From Sipunculus nudus (lineage: Eukaryota; Annelida; Sipuncula; Golfingiida; Sipunculidae): 64,000 bases of DNA. Under the pieces are notes generated by a model. It did no database searches. It saw only the letters and a list, made by a program, of their open reading frames with translations, and was not told the DNA's origin. A program made the translations under genes and the position numbers. Position 1 is the stretch's first letter. Each line of letters begins with the position of its first letter. The stretch covers positions 510,019-574,018 of the forward strand of contig CM049306.1 of NCBI GenBank assembly GCA_026874595.1, in the 5' to 3' direction. Shown here in pieces: positions 48,460 through 60,400 of the stretch.

Positions 48460-49300
48460 GTAGGTTGTGCCACCTACCACAAATCCAGAAAGCTGTCCAA
48501 GTTGTATACACCTGCAAAATTTTAGGCAGAAAAGTCGAACCACTACATGTATATGAGCGATTTTTGCCCATGGCAGACAAACAGACAAACACTGTGCAAA
48601 AATCTTTGCAGGTAACCCCTCCAGTTTTGTGTATGATAAAGACCTATGTGAGATCTAAACACATGCACAATTTTGGCCCCATCGGTCAAATGGTTCCTGA
48701 GATATGAGCTTGGATGTGTCCAGCGTTAACTAGAATGTAGGTGGCACCACCTGTCATAAAATCAAGAAAGCTGTCCACGATGTATAAACCTGCAAAATTT
48801 TAGGCAGTTATGTCGAACCACTACAGAGAAATGAGTGATTTTAGGCCACGGCAGACTAACAGACAGACCCTGTGCAAACATTGTTACAGGTGGCGCCACC
48901 ATTTTTTGTGTATGTTACAGAGCTATCAAAGGGCTACATTTGTATAAATTTTATTTCCTGATCGGTCAAACGGTTCCCGAGATATAAGCTTGGATGTCAT
49001 CAGCGTGAACGTGAACGTAGGTGGCGCCACCTGTCATAAAATCAAGAAAGCTATCCTGGATGTATACACATGACGAATTTCAGGTGAATTAGTCAATTCA
49101 CTGCAGAGATATGAGTGATTTTAACCCAAGGCAGATGAACAGATGGACACTGTGCAAACATGGTTACAGGTGGCGCCACCATTTTTTGTGTATGTTATAA
49201 GCAATCCAAGGGCTACATTTGTATCAATTTTATTTCCTGATCAGTCAAATGGTTCCCGAGATATGAGGGTTTATGAGTGGAAACAGACCCACAAATGGAC
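48460..49300 (+). repeat. ~280 bp internal tandem repeat, three copies
   Basis: CTGTGCAAA anchors at about 48,590, 48,869 and 49,149. Each unit has TAGGTGGCGCCACCTGTCAT- or TAGGTTGTGCCACC-type blocks, CAGAAAGCTGTCC or a close variant, ATGTATA, and a TGATCGGTCAAA..GGTTCC..GAGATA block. Confidence 0.85.
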
Positions 49301-49431
49301 ACTGGATAGAGGGAAAAGGTCAGAGGTCAATGCAAATTGGTTAGGCACCAGTTCACATGTGACCCGATAATAGGTGTAAGTTTGGGAAAAATCAGTCCAT
49401 TAGTCTCCGAGGAGCTCTCTGGAAACGAACG

Positions 49432-49494
49432 CCGCCGCGGCGGAGGAACTCTGTCAAAAACATAGTATCCGCAAAACTTCGTTTTGGCGGATAC
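49432..49494. repeat. GC palindrome and strong hairpin in the element
   Basis: CCGCCGCGGCGG (49,432-49,443) is a perfect 12 bp palindrome. GTATCCGCAAAAC (49,465-49,477) pairs with GTTTTGGCGGATAC (ending 49,494) with one bulged base, leaving a loop of about three bases. Both are kept in the second copy (57,193-57,204 and 57,226-57,255). Confidence 0.8.
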
Positions 49495-49499
49495 AAAAA

Positions 49500-50790
49500 T
49501 ACAGGTGGCTCCACCAGTCTGCAGAAACTAATAAAAACACTTAATGGTCAATATCCATGCAAAAAAATCATGGTGATCTCTGCATTAGTTGTTCAGATAC
49601 TTCAGTTTTTGTATCAAATTGTCCATTATTCTGAGGGATACTTCGGAGTCCTATAGCTTGAAGGATATGGGTAACAGAGACCTAATTTCAAGTTTCCACA
49701 GGCACCTTTCATGGGCCTCCTTGCATGACAAGAATGGAGATTCTAGGTCCAGTTGTTGCGATTTGTACCCTGTTGACAGATAACCACATCTTTAAAGGTC
49801 TCAAAAAAAAAATTCGTAAAAATTTGAAAAAAAATAGAGGTGGCACACCCAGTCTGCAGAAACTGAAGGAACAGCTCATGATCAATATGTATGCCGAAAA
49901 TCATGACCATCAGTGTTGTAGTTATTGAAATACTGCAGTTTTTGTATCAAATTTTCCATTATTCTGGGGGGGGGGTATTTTGGACCCATACAGCTTAAAG
50001 AATATGGGTAACAGAGACCTAATTTCAAGTTTCCATGCAGACTTTTCATGGGTCTCCCTGTGTGTCAAGAATGAAGATTCTTGGTCCAGTTTTTATGATT
50101 TGTGCCCTGTTAACAGATGTTCATATCTTTAAAGGTCTCAAAAATACAGAAAAATTTCGTAAAAAAAAACGAACAAATACAGGTGGTGCCACCAGTCTGC
50201 AGAAACTTATGAAACACTCCATGATCAATATCCATGCAAACAATTATGGTTATCTCTGCATTAGTTGTTCAGATACTTTAGCTTTTGTATCAAATTTTCC
50301 ATTATTCTGAGCTGTACTTTGGAGTGCCATAGCTCAAAGGATATGGGTAACAGAGACCAAATTTCAGGTTTCCATGGAGACTTATCATGGGTCTCCCTGT
50401 GTGTCAAGAACGAAGATTCTAGGTCCAGTCGTTACGATTTGTACCCTGTTGACAGATAACTACATCCTTAAAGGTCTCAAAAATGGAGAAAACAATTCGT
50501 GAACATTGAAAAATACAGGTGGCGCCACCAGTCTGCACAAACTGATAAACATCTCATGATCAATATGTATGCCAAAAATGAAGACCATCAGTGATGTAGT
50601 TATTGAGATATTGAAGTTTTTGTATGAAATTTTTTACTATTCTGGGGGGTACTTTGGGGCCCCATAGCTCAAAGGATATGGGTACCAGAGACCTAATTTC
50701 TGGTTTCCAAGGATATTTTTATGGACCTCTCAGAATCCCAAGTTACAAGGTTCTAGGTCCAGCGGTTACGATTTGTGCCTGGTTAACGGC
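49500..50790 (+). repeat. ~336 bp internal tandem repeat, four copies
   Basis: CAGTCTGCAGAAACT-type anchors at 49,515, 49,850, 50,193 and 50,529. Units share CTCATGATCAATAT, CCATTATTCTG, GATATGGGTAACAGAGACC, TTTCCA.G and TTCTAGGTCCAG. They are diverged from one another and so predate the duplication of the element. Confidence 0.85.
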
Positions 50791-50835
50791 CGGACAGACG
50801 GACAGACGGACAGACGGACAGACGGACGACGGACA
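50791..50835 (+). repeat. (GACGGACA)n microsatellite
   Basis: About four GGACAGAC repeats followed by GGACGACGGACA. Adjacent to the 3' hairpin of the element, as at 1,048-1,128. Confidence 0.9.
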
Positions 50836-50880
50836 AAGAGTGATCGCTATAGCTCAGATGACTTTCAGTCAGCTGAGCTA

Positions 50881-53800
50881 AAAAAATTGGCCGGGGGGTA
50901 TCCGCAAATTGCTAGCAATTTGCGACCTCAGCGACCAGGAGAGAGGGGGCCTGGTTGTCAAAGTAACAATTTGATAGCAATTTACGGATTTTCCAGAAAA
51001 AGAAATGGCCGGGGGGTATCGGCAAATTGCTAGCAATTTGCGGATATGCCAGGAAAAAAAATTGGCCGGGGGGTATCCGCAAATAGCCAGCAATTTGAGA
51101 CCTGGGAGACCAGGAGAGAGGGGGCCTGGTTGTGAAAGTAGCAATTTGCTAGCAATTTGGGGATTTACCAGGAAAAAAAAATTGGCCGGGGGGTATCGGC
51201 AAATTGCCAGCAAATTGCGACCTGAGCGACCAGGAGAGAGGGGGCCTGGTTGTCAAAGTTGCGACCTGAGCTACCAGGAGAGAGGGGGCCTGGTTGTCAA
51301 AGTAGCAATTTGCTAGCAATTTGCGGATTTACAAGAAAAAAAAAAATTGGTCGTTGGGTATCCGGAAATTGCTAGCAATTTGCGACTTCAGCGACCAGGA
51401 GAGAGGGGGCCTGGTTGTGAAAGTAAAAATTTGCTAGCAATTTGCGGATTTTCATGAAAAAAAATGGCCAAGGGGTATCGGCAAATTGCCAGCAATTTGC
51501 GGATTTACCAGGAAAAAAATTTGGCCAACCTGAGCGAAAAGGAGGGAGGGGCCTGGCTGTCAAAGTAGCAATTTGCTAGCAATTTGCGGATTTACCAGAA
51601 AAAATAAATTGGCAGGGGGGTATCCAGGATAGAGGGGGCCTGGTTGTCAAAGTAAAAATTTGCTAGCAATTTGCGGATTTTCATGAAAAAAAATGGCCAA
51701 GGGGTATCGGCAAATTGCCAGCAATTTGCGGATTTACCAGGAAAAAAATTTGGCCAACCTGAGCGAAAAGGAGGGAGGGGCCTGGCTGTCAAAGTAGCAA
51801 TTTGCTAGCAATTTGCGGATTTACCAGAAAAAAAAATTGGCCGGGGGGTATCCGCAAATTGCTAGCAATTTGCGACCTCAGCGACCAGGAGAGAGGGGGC
51901 CTGGTTGTCAAAGTAGCATTTTGCTAGCAATTTGCGGATTTACCAGAAAAAAAAAATTGGCAGGGGGGTATCCAGGATAGAGGGGGCCTGGTTGTCAAAG
52001 TTGCGACCTGAGCGACCAGGAGAGAGGGGGCGTGGTTGTCAAAGTAGCAATTTGCAAGAAAATTGCGGATTTACCAGAAAAAAAAATTGGCCAGGGGGTA
52101 TCCCCAAATTTCTAGCAATTTGCGACCTGAGCGACCAGGAGAGAAGGGCCCTGCCTGTCAAAGTAGCAATATGCTAGCAATCTGCAGATTTTCCAGAAAA
52201 AAAAAATGGCCGGGGGTTATCGGACAATTGCGAGCAATTTGCGGATTTACCAGGAAAAAAATTGGCCGACCCGAGCGACAAGGAGGGAGGGGCCTGGCTG
52301 TCAAAGTAGCAATTTGCTAGCAATTTACGGATTTTCCAGAAAACAAAAATTGGCCAGGGGGTATCCGCAAATTGCTAGCAATTTGCGACCTGAGCGACAA
52401 GGAGGGAGGGTCCTGGCTGTCAAAGTAGCAATTTGCTAGCAATTTGCGGATTTAACAGAAAACAAAAATTGGCCAGGGGGTATCCGGAATATCCGCAAAT
52501 TGCTAGCAATTTGTGACCTGAACGACAAGGAGGGAGGGTCCTGGCTGTCAAGGTAGCAATTTGCTAGCAATTTGCGGATTTATCAGAAAAAAAAAAATTG
52601 GCCGGGGGGTATCCAGGAGGGAGGGGGCCTGGTTGTCAAAGTTGCGACCTGAGCGACCAGGAGAGAGGGGGCCTGGTTGTAAAAGTAGCAATTAGCTAGC
52701 AATTTGCGGATTTACCAGAAAAAAAAATTGGCCGGGGGTATCCCGAAATTGCTAGCAATTTGCCACCTGAGCGACCAGGAGAGAGGGGGCCTGGTTGTCA
52801 AAGTAGCAATTTGCAAGAAATTTGCGGATTTAACAGAAAAAAAAAATTGGCCAGGGGGTATCCGCAAATTTCTAGCAATTTGCGACCTCAGCGACCAGTA
52901 GTGAAGGGGCCTGCCTGTCAAAGTAGCAATTTGCTAGCAATTTGCGGATTTACCAGAAAAAAAATTGGCCGGGGGGTATCGGCAAACTGCTTGCAAATTG
53001 CTACCTGGGCGCCCAGGAGAGAGGGGGCAATTTGCTAACAATTTGCGGATTTAACAGAAAACAAAAATTGGCCAGGGGGTATCCGGAATATCCGCAAATT
53101 GCTAGCAATTTGCGACCTGAACGACAAGGAGGGAGGGTCCTGGCTGTCAAGGTAGCAATTTACTAGCAATTTGCGGATTTACCAGAAAAAAAAAAAAATT
53201 GGCCGGGGGGTATCCAGGAGAGAGGGGGCCTGGTTGTCAAAGTTGCGACCTGAGCGACCAGGAGAGAGGGGGCCTGGCTGTCAAAGTAGCAATTTGCTAG
53301 CAATTTGTGGATTAACTAAAAAAATTGGCCTGGGGGTTTCGGCAAATTGCCAGCAATTTGCGGATTTACCAGGAAAAAAATTTGCCGGGGGGCATCCGCA
53401 AATTGCTAGCAATTTGCGACCTGAGCGACAAGGAGGAAGGGGCCTGGCTGTCAAGGTAGCAATTTGCTAGCAATCTGCGGATTTACCAGAAAAAAAAATT
53501 GGCCTGGGGGTATAGGCAAATTGATAGCAATTTGCGACCTGGGCGCCCAGGAGACAGGGGGCCTGGTTGTCAAAGTAGCAATTTGCTAGCAATTTGCGGA
53601 TTTAAGAGAAAAAAAAATTGGCCAGGGGGTATCCGCAAATTTCTAGCAATTTGCGACCTGAGCGACCAGGAGAGAAGGGGCCTGGCTGTCAAAGTAGCAA
53701 TTTGCCAGCAATTTCCGGATTTACCAGAAAAACAATTGGCCGGGGGGTATCGGCAAACTGCTTGCAATTTGCTACCTGGGCGCCCAGGAGAGAGGGGGCC

Positions 53801-55902
53801 CGGCTGTCAAAGTAGCAATTTGCGGATTTACCAAAAAAAAAATTGGCCTGGGGGTATCGGCAAATTGCCAGCAATTTGAGACCTGGGAGACCAGGAGAGA
53901 GGGGGCCTGGTTGTCAAAGTAGCAATTTGCTAGCAATTTGCGGATTTACCATAAAAAAAAAATTGGCCGTGGGTATCCAGGAGAGAGGGGGCCTGGTTGT
54001 CAAAGTTGCGACCTGAGCGACCAGGAGAGAGGGGGCGTGGTTGTCAAAGTAGCAATTTGCAAGAAATTTGCGGATTTACCAGAAAAAAAAATGAGCCAGG
54101 GGGTATCCGCAAATTTCTAGCAATTTGCGACCTGAGCGACCAGGAGAGAAGGGGCCTGCCTGTCAAAGTAGCAATTTGCTAGCAATTTGCAGATTTTCCA
54201 GAAAAAAAAATGGCCGGGGGGTATCGGCAAATTGCGAGCAATTTGCGGATTTACCAGGAAAAAATTGGCTTACATGAGCGACAAGGAGGGAAGGGCCTGG
54301 GTGTCAAAGTAGTAATTTCCTAGCAATTTGCGAATTTCCAGGAAAAAAAAAGTTGGCCGTGGGGTATCCGCAAATTGCTAGCAATTTGCGACCTCAGCGA
54401 CCAGGAGAGAGGGGGCCTGGTTGTCAAAGTAGCAATTTGCCAGCAATTTACGGATTTTCCAGAAAAAAAATGGCCGGGGGGTATCAGCAAATTGCGAGCA
54501 ATTTGAGACCTGGGAGACCAGGAGAGAGTGGGCCTGGTTGTGAAAGTAGCAATAAGCTAGCAATTTGGGGATTTATCAGGAAAAAAAAATTGGCCGGGGG
54601 GTATCGGCAAATTGCCAGCAATTTGCGACATGAGCGACCAGGAGAGAGGGGGCCTGGTTGTCAAAGTTTCGACCTGAGCTACCAGGAGAGAGGGGGCCTG
54701 GTTGTCAAAGTAGCAATTTGCTAGCAATTTGCGGATTTACCAGAAAAAAAAAATTGGTCGTTGGGTATCCGGAAATTGTTAGCAATTTGCGACTTCAGTG
54801 ACCAGGAGAGAGGGGGCCTCGTTGTCAAAGTAAAAATTTGCTAGCAATTTGGGATTTTCATGAAAAAAATTGGCCAAGGGGTATCGGCAAATTGCAAGCA
54901 ATTTGCGGATCTACCAGGAAAAAAATTTGGCCGACCTGAGCGAAAAGGAGGGAGCGGCCTGGCTGTCAAAGTAGCAATTTGCTAGCAATTTGCGGATTTA
55001 CCAGAAAAAAAAAAAAATTGGCCGTGGGGTATCCTCAAATTGCTAGCAATTTGCGACCTCAGCGACCAGGAGAGAGGGGGCCTGGTTGTCAAAGTAGCAT
55101 TTTGCTAGCAATTTGCGAATTTACCAGAAAAAAAAAATTGGCCGAGGGTATCCAGGAGAGAGGGGGCCTGGTTGTCAAAGTTGCGACCTGAGCGACCAGG
55201 AGAGAGGGGGCGTGGTTGTCAAAGTAGCAATTTGTAAGAAATTTGCGGATTTACCAGAAAAAAAAATTGGCCAGGGGGTATTCCCAAATTTCTAGCAATT
55301 TGCGACCTGAGCGACCAGGAGAGAAGGAGCATGTCTGTCAAAGTAGCAATATGCTAGCAATTTGCAGATTTTCCAGAAAAAAAAATCGCCGTGGGTTATC
55401 GGACAATTGCGAGCAATTTGCGGATTTACCAGGAAAAAAATTGGCCGACATGAGCGACAAGGAGGGAGGGGCCTGGCTGTCAAAGTAGCAATTTGCTAGC
55501 AATTTGCGGATTTCCAGGAAAAAAAAAATTGGCCGTGGGGTATCCGCAAATTGCTAGCTATTTGCGACCTCAGCGACCAGGAGAGAGGGGGCCTGGTTGT
55601 CAAAGTAGCAATTTGCCAGCAATTTACCGATTTTCCAGAAAAAAAATGGCCGGGGGGTATCAGCAAATTGCGAGCAATTTTCGGATTTACCAGGAAAAAT
55701 ACTTGGGCGGGGGGTATCCGCAAATTGCTAGCAATTTGCGACCTGGGCGACAAGGAGGGAGGGGCCTAGCTGTCAAAGTAGCAATTTGCTAGCAATTTGC
55801 GGATTTACCAGGAAAAAAATTGGCCGACCTGAGCGACAAGGAGGCAGGGGCCTGGCTGTCAAAGTAGCAATTTGCTAACAATTTGCGGATTTATCAGAAA
55901 AA
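50881..55902 (+). repeat. Satellite array, block 2
   Basis: About 5.0 kb of the same monomer in the same orientation as block 1. It includes distinctive variants such as CGTTGGGTATCCGG, CAAGGGGTATCGG, and AAAACAAAAATTGGCCAGGG followed by a GTATCCGGAATATCCGC duplication. Most of it is repeated in block 3. Confidence 0.97.
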
Positions 55903-57406
55903 CAAGTGACCCATGGGTCATGACGCTCAGCTGACTGGGAAGAGATTCGCAAAAGGAAATTTTATCATCAGAATGGTAGTATATACCCATTCAACTGAAG
56001 CATCAAACAGATTAACCAACAGGCCAAGATTTAGTCTGTATTTATATATCTCAAAAAATAGAGAAAAATGTGTAAACTTTTAAACCTAGAATACAGGTAA
56101 CCGACAAGTGACTACATGTATCTGCCAAAATCGGATAGTGAGGCACGGATTGAGTGGCAAGGGGAAAAAGAGTGAGATATGTTGCATATTAGCATGGATG
56201 TCTGCAGCCTTAATGTGTATGTAGGTTGTGCCACCTACCACAAATCCAGAAAGCTGTCCAAGTTGTATACACCTGCAAAATTTTAGGCAGAAAAGTCGAA
56301 CCACTACATGTATATGAGCGATTTTTGCCCATGGCAGACAAACAGACAAACACTGTGCAAAAATCTTTGCAGGTAACCCCTCCAGTTTTGTGTATGATAA
56401 AGACCTATGTGAGATCTAAACACATGCACAATTTTGGCCCAATCGGTCAAATGGTTCCTGAGATATGAGCTTGGATGTGTCCAGCGTTAACTAGAATGTA
56501 GGTGGCACCACCTGTCATAAAATCAAGAAAGCTGTCCACGATGTATAAACCTGCAAAATTTTAGGCAGTTATGTCGAACCACTACAGAGAAATGAGTGAT
56601 TTTAGGCCACGGCAGACTAACAGACAGACCCTGTGCAAACATTGTTACAGGTGGCGCCACCATTTTTTGTGTATGTTACAGAGCTATCAAAGGGCTACAT
56701 TTGTATAAATTTTATTTCCTGATCGGTCAAACGGTTCCCGAGATATAAGCTTGGATGTCATCAGCGTGAACGTGAACGTAGGTGGCGCCACCTGTCATAA
56801 AATCAAGAAAGCTATCCTGGATGTATACACATGACGAATTTCAGGTGAATTAGTCAATTCACTGCAGAGATATGAGTGATTTTAACCCAAGGACGATGAA
56901 CAGATGGACACTGTGCAAACATGGTTACAGGTGGCGCCACCATTTTTTGTGTATGTTATAAGCAATCCAAGGGCTACATTTGTATCAATTTTATTTCCTG
57001 ATCAGTCAAATGGTTCCCGAGATATGAGGGTTTATGAGTGGAAACAGACCCACAAATGGACACTGGATAGAGGGAAAAGGTCAGAGGTCAATGCAAATTG
57101 GTTAGGCACCAGTTCACATGTGACCCGATAATAGGTGTAAGTTTGGGAAAAATCAGTCCATTAGTCTCCGAGGAGCTCTCTGGAAACGAACGCCGCCGCG
57201 GCGGAGGAACTCTGTCAAAAACATAGTATCCGCAAAACTTCGTTTTGGCGGATACAAAAATACAGGTGGCTCCACCAGTCTGCAGAAACTAATAAAAACA
57301 CTTAATGGTCAATATCCATGCAAAAAAATCATGGTGATCTCTGCATTAGTTGTTCAGATACTTCAGTTTTTGTATCAAATTGTCCATTATTCTGATACTA
57401 TTCTGG
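55903..57406 (+). mobile_element. Second copy of the pearl-like element, internally deleted
   Basis: It begins CAAGTGACCCATGGGTCATG and follows the full copy closely up to 57,395, with only scattered differences and a 17 bp gap near 56,160. It then jumps. The 11 bp TACTATTCTGG (57,396-57,406) equals 50,635-50,645, and the next base is satellite equal to 50,899. Relative to the full copy, 49,635-50,634 (1,000 bp) and 50,646-50,898 (253 bp) are missing. Three of the four ~336 bp repeats, the microsatellite and the 3' hairpin are lost. It could not move by itself. Confidence 0.88.
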
Positions 57407-60400
57407 TATCCGCAAATTGCTAGCAATTTGCGACCTCAGCGACCAGGAGAGAGGGGGCCTGGTTGTCAAAGTAACAATTTGATAGCAATTTACGGATTTT
57501 CCAGAAAAAAAATGGCCGGGGGGTATCGGCAAATTGCTAGCAATTTGCGGATATGCCAGGAAAAAAAATTGGCCGGGGGGTATCCGCAAATTACCAGCAA
57601 TTTGAGACCTGGGAGACCAGGAGAGAGGGGGCCTGGTTGTGAAAGTAGCAATTTGCTAGCAATTTGGGGATTTACCAGGAAAAAAAAATTGGCCGGGGGG
57701 TATCGGCAAATTGCCAGCAAATTGCGACCTGAGCGACCAGGAGAGAGGGGGCCTGGTTGTCAAAGTTGCGACCTGAGCTACCAGGAGAGAGGGGGCCTGG
57801 TTGTCAAAGTAGCAATTTGCTAGCAATTTGCGGATTTACAAGAAAAAAAAAAATTGGTCGTTGGGTATCCGGAAATTGCTAGCAATTTGCGACTTCAGCG
57901 ACCAGGAGAGAGGGGGCCTGGTTGTGAAAGTAAAAATTTGCTAGCAATTTGCGGATTTTCATGAAAAAAAATGGCCAAGGGGTATCGGCAAATTGCCAGC
58001 AATTTGCGGATTTACCAGGAAAAAAATTTGGCCAACCTGAGCGAAAAGGAGGGAGGGGCCTGGCTGTCAAAGTAGCAATTTGCTAGCAATTTGCGGATTT
58101 ACCAGAAAAAAAAAATTGGCAGGGGGGTACCAAGGATAGAGGGGGCCTGGTTGTCAAAGTAAAAATTTGCTAGCAATTTGCGGATTTTCATGAAAAAAAA
58201 TGGCCAAGGGGTATCGGCAAATTGCCAGCAATTTGCGGATTTACCAGGAAAAAAATTTGGCCAACCTGAGCGAAAAGGAGGGAGGGGCCTGGCTGTCAAA
58301 GTAGCAATTTGCTAGCAATTTGCGGATTTACCAGAAAAAAAAATTGGCCGGGGGGTATCCGCAAATTGCTAGCAATTTGCGACCTCAGCGACCAGGAGAG
58401 AGGGGGCCTGGTTGTCAAAGTAGCATTTTGCTAGCAATTTGCGGATTTACCAGAAAAAAAAAATTGGCAGGGGGGTATCCAGGATAGAGGGGGCCTTTTT
58501 GTCAAAGTTGCGACCTGAGCGACCAGGAGAGAGGGGGCGTGGTTGTCAAAGTAGCAATTTGCAAGAAATTTGCGGATTTACCAGAAAAAAAAATTGGCCA
58601 GGGGGTATCCCCAAATTTCTAACAATTTGCGACCTGGGCGACCAGGAGAGAAGGGGCCTGCCTGTCAAAGTAGCAATATGCTAGCAATTTGCAGATTTTC
58701 CAGAAAAAAAAAATGGCCGGGGGTTATCGGACAATTGCGAGCAATTTGCGGATTTACCAGGAAAAAAATTGGCCGACCTGAGCGACAAGGAGGGAGGGGC
58801 CTGGCTGTCAAAGTAGCAATTTGCTAGCAATTTACGGATTTTCCAGAAAACAAAAATTGGCCAGGGGGTATCCGCAAATTGCTAGCAATTTGCGACCTGA
58901 GCGACAAGGAGGGAGGGTCCTGGCTGTCAAAGTAGCAATTTGCTAGCAATTAGCGGATTTAACAGAAAACAAAAATTGGCCAGGGGGTATCGGGAATATC
59001 CGCAAATTGCTAGCAATTTGCGACCTGAACGACAAGGAGGGAGGGTCCTGGCTGTCAAGGTAGCAATTTGCTAGCAATTTGCGGATTTATCAGAAAAAAA
59101 AAAAATTGGCCGGGGGGTATCCAGGAGAGAGGGGGCCTGGTTGTCAAAGTTGCGACCTGAGCGACCAGGAGAGAGGGGGCCTGGTTGTAAAAGTAGCGAT
59201 TAGCTAGCAATTTGCGGATTTACCAGAAAAAAAAAAATTGGCCGGGGGTATCCCGAAATTGCTAGCAATTTGCCACCTGAGCGACCAGGAGAGAGGGGGC
59301 CTGGTTGTCAAAGTAGCAATTTGCAAGAAATTTGCGGATTTAACAGAAAAAAAAATTGGCCAGGGGGTATCCGCAAATTTCTAGCAATTTGCGACCTCAG
59401 CGACCAGTAGTGAAGTGGCCTGCCTGTCAAAGTAGCAATTTGCTAGCAATTTGCGGATTTACCAGAAAAAAAAAATTGGCCGGGGGGTATCGGCAAACTG
59501 CTTGCAAATTGCTACCAGGGCGCCCAGGAGAGAGGGGGCAATTTGCTAACAATTTACGGATTTAACAGAAAACAAAAATTGGCCAGGGGGTATCCGGAAT
59601 ATCCGCAAATTGCTAGCAATTTGCGACCTGAACGACAAGGAGGGAGGGTCCTGGCTGTCAAGGTAGCAATTTGCTAGCAATTTGCGGATTTACCTGAAAA
59701 AAAAAAAAATTGGCCGGGGGGTATCCAGGAGAGAGGGGGCCTGGTTGTCAAAGTTGCGACCTGAGCGACCAGGAGAGAGGGGGCCTGGCTGTCAAAGTAG
59801 CAATTTGCTAGCAATTTGTGGATTAACTAAAAAAATTAGCCTGGGGGTTTCGGCAAATTGCCAGCAATTTGCGGATTTACCAGGAAAAAAATTTGCCGGG
59901 GGGTATCCGCAAATTGCTAGCAATTTGCGACCTGAGCGACAAGGAGGGAGGGGCCTGGCTGTCAAGGTAGCAATTTGCTAGCAATCTGCGGATTTACCAG
60001 AAAAAAAAATTGGCCTGGGGGTATAGGCAAATCGATAGCAATTTGCGACCTGGGCGCCCAGCAGACAGGTGGCCTGGTTGTCAAAGTAGCAATTTGCTAG
60101 CAATTTGCGGATTTAAGAGAAAAAAAAAATTGGCCTGGGGGTATCGGCAAATTGCCAGCAATTTGAGACCTGGGAGACCAGGAAAGAGGGGGCCTGGCTG
60201 TCAAAGTAGCAATTTGCTAGCAATTTGTGGATTAACTAAAAAAATTGGCCTGGGGGTTTCGGCAAATTGCCAGCAATTTGCGGATTTACCAGGAAAAAAA
60301 TTTGCCGGGGGGTATCCGCAAATTGCTAGCAATTTGCGACCTGAGCGACAAGGAGGGAGGGGCCTGGCTGTCAAGGTAGCAATTTGCTAGCAATCTGCGG

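Larger units (their letters stand above)
48125..50880 (+). mobile_element. Pearl/tandem-repeat-MITE-like element, full copy, inserted in a satellite A-tract
   Basis: On the left the satellite stops inside GATTTATCAGAAAAA. On the right it resumes at AAAAAATTGGCC, so the insertion point is the A-tract of one monomer. Inside are three ~280 bp repeats (anchors 48,590, 48,869, 49,149), then four ~336 bp repeats (anchors 49,515, 49,850, 50,193, 50,529). Next come a (GACGGACA)n microsatellite (50,791-50,835) and the hairpin end TATAGCTCAGATGACTTTCA...GAGCTA. GCTCAGCTGACTG (48,147-48,159) and CAGTCAGCTGAGC (50,866-50,878) form a 13 bp inverted repeat near the ends. No transposase is encoded. The layout matches non-autonomous bivalve elements with tandem cores and ACGG-type microsatellites. 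A Helitron-derived origin is possible because the 3' hairpin is followed by CTAA. Confidence 0.8.
47650..57406 (+). repeat. Duplicated segment: satellite flank plus captured element
   Basis: The satellite flank 47,650-48,124 matches 55,425-55,902 at an offset of 7,778 bp, with shared private variants such as GAAAAATACTTGGGCGGGGG. The element that follows continues the match at an offset of 7,778, then 7,761 after a 17 bp indel. Beyond the element the satellite matches at an offset of about 6,507 bp. The whole segment was therefore copied as one unit. Confidence 0.9.

Noticed and set aside
48465-50881. Small plus-strand frames inside the element as transposase
   Set aside because: They lie in tandem repeats and show no transposase, Rep or integrase motif; the two copies differ by indels and large deletions.
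55903-57406. Second element copy as an independent insertion
   Set aside because: Its left and right satellite flanks carry the same private variants as the first copy, so it is a segmental duplication.
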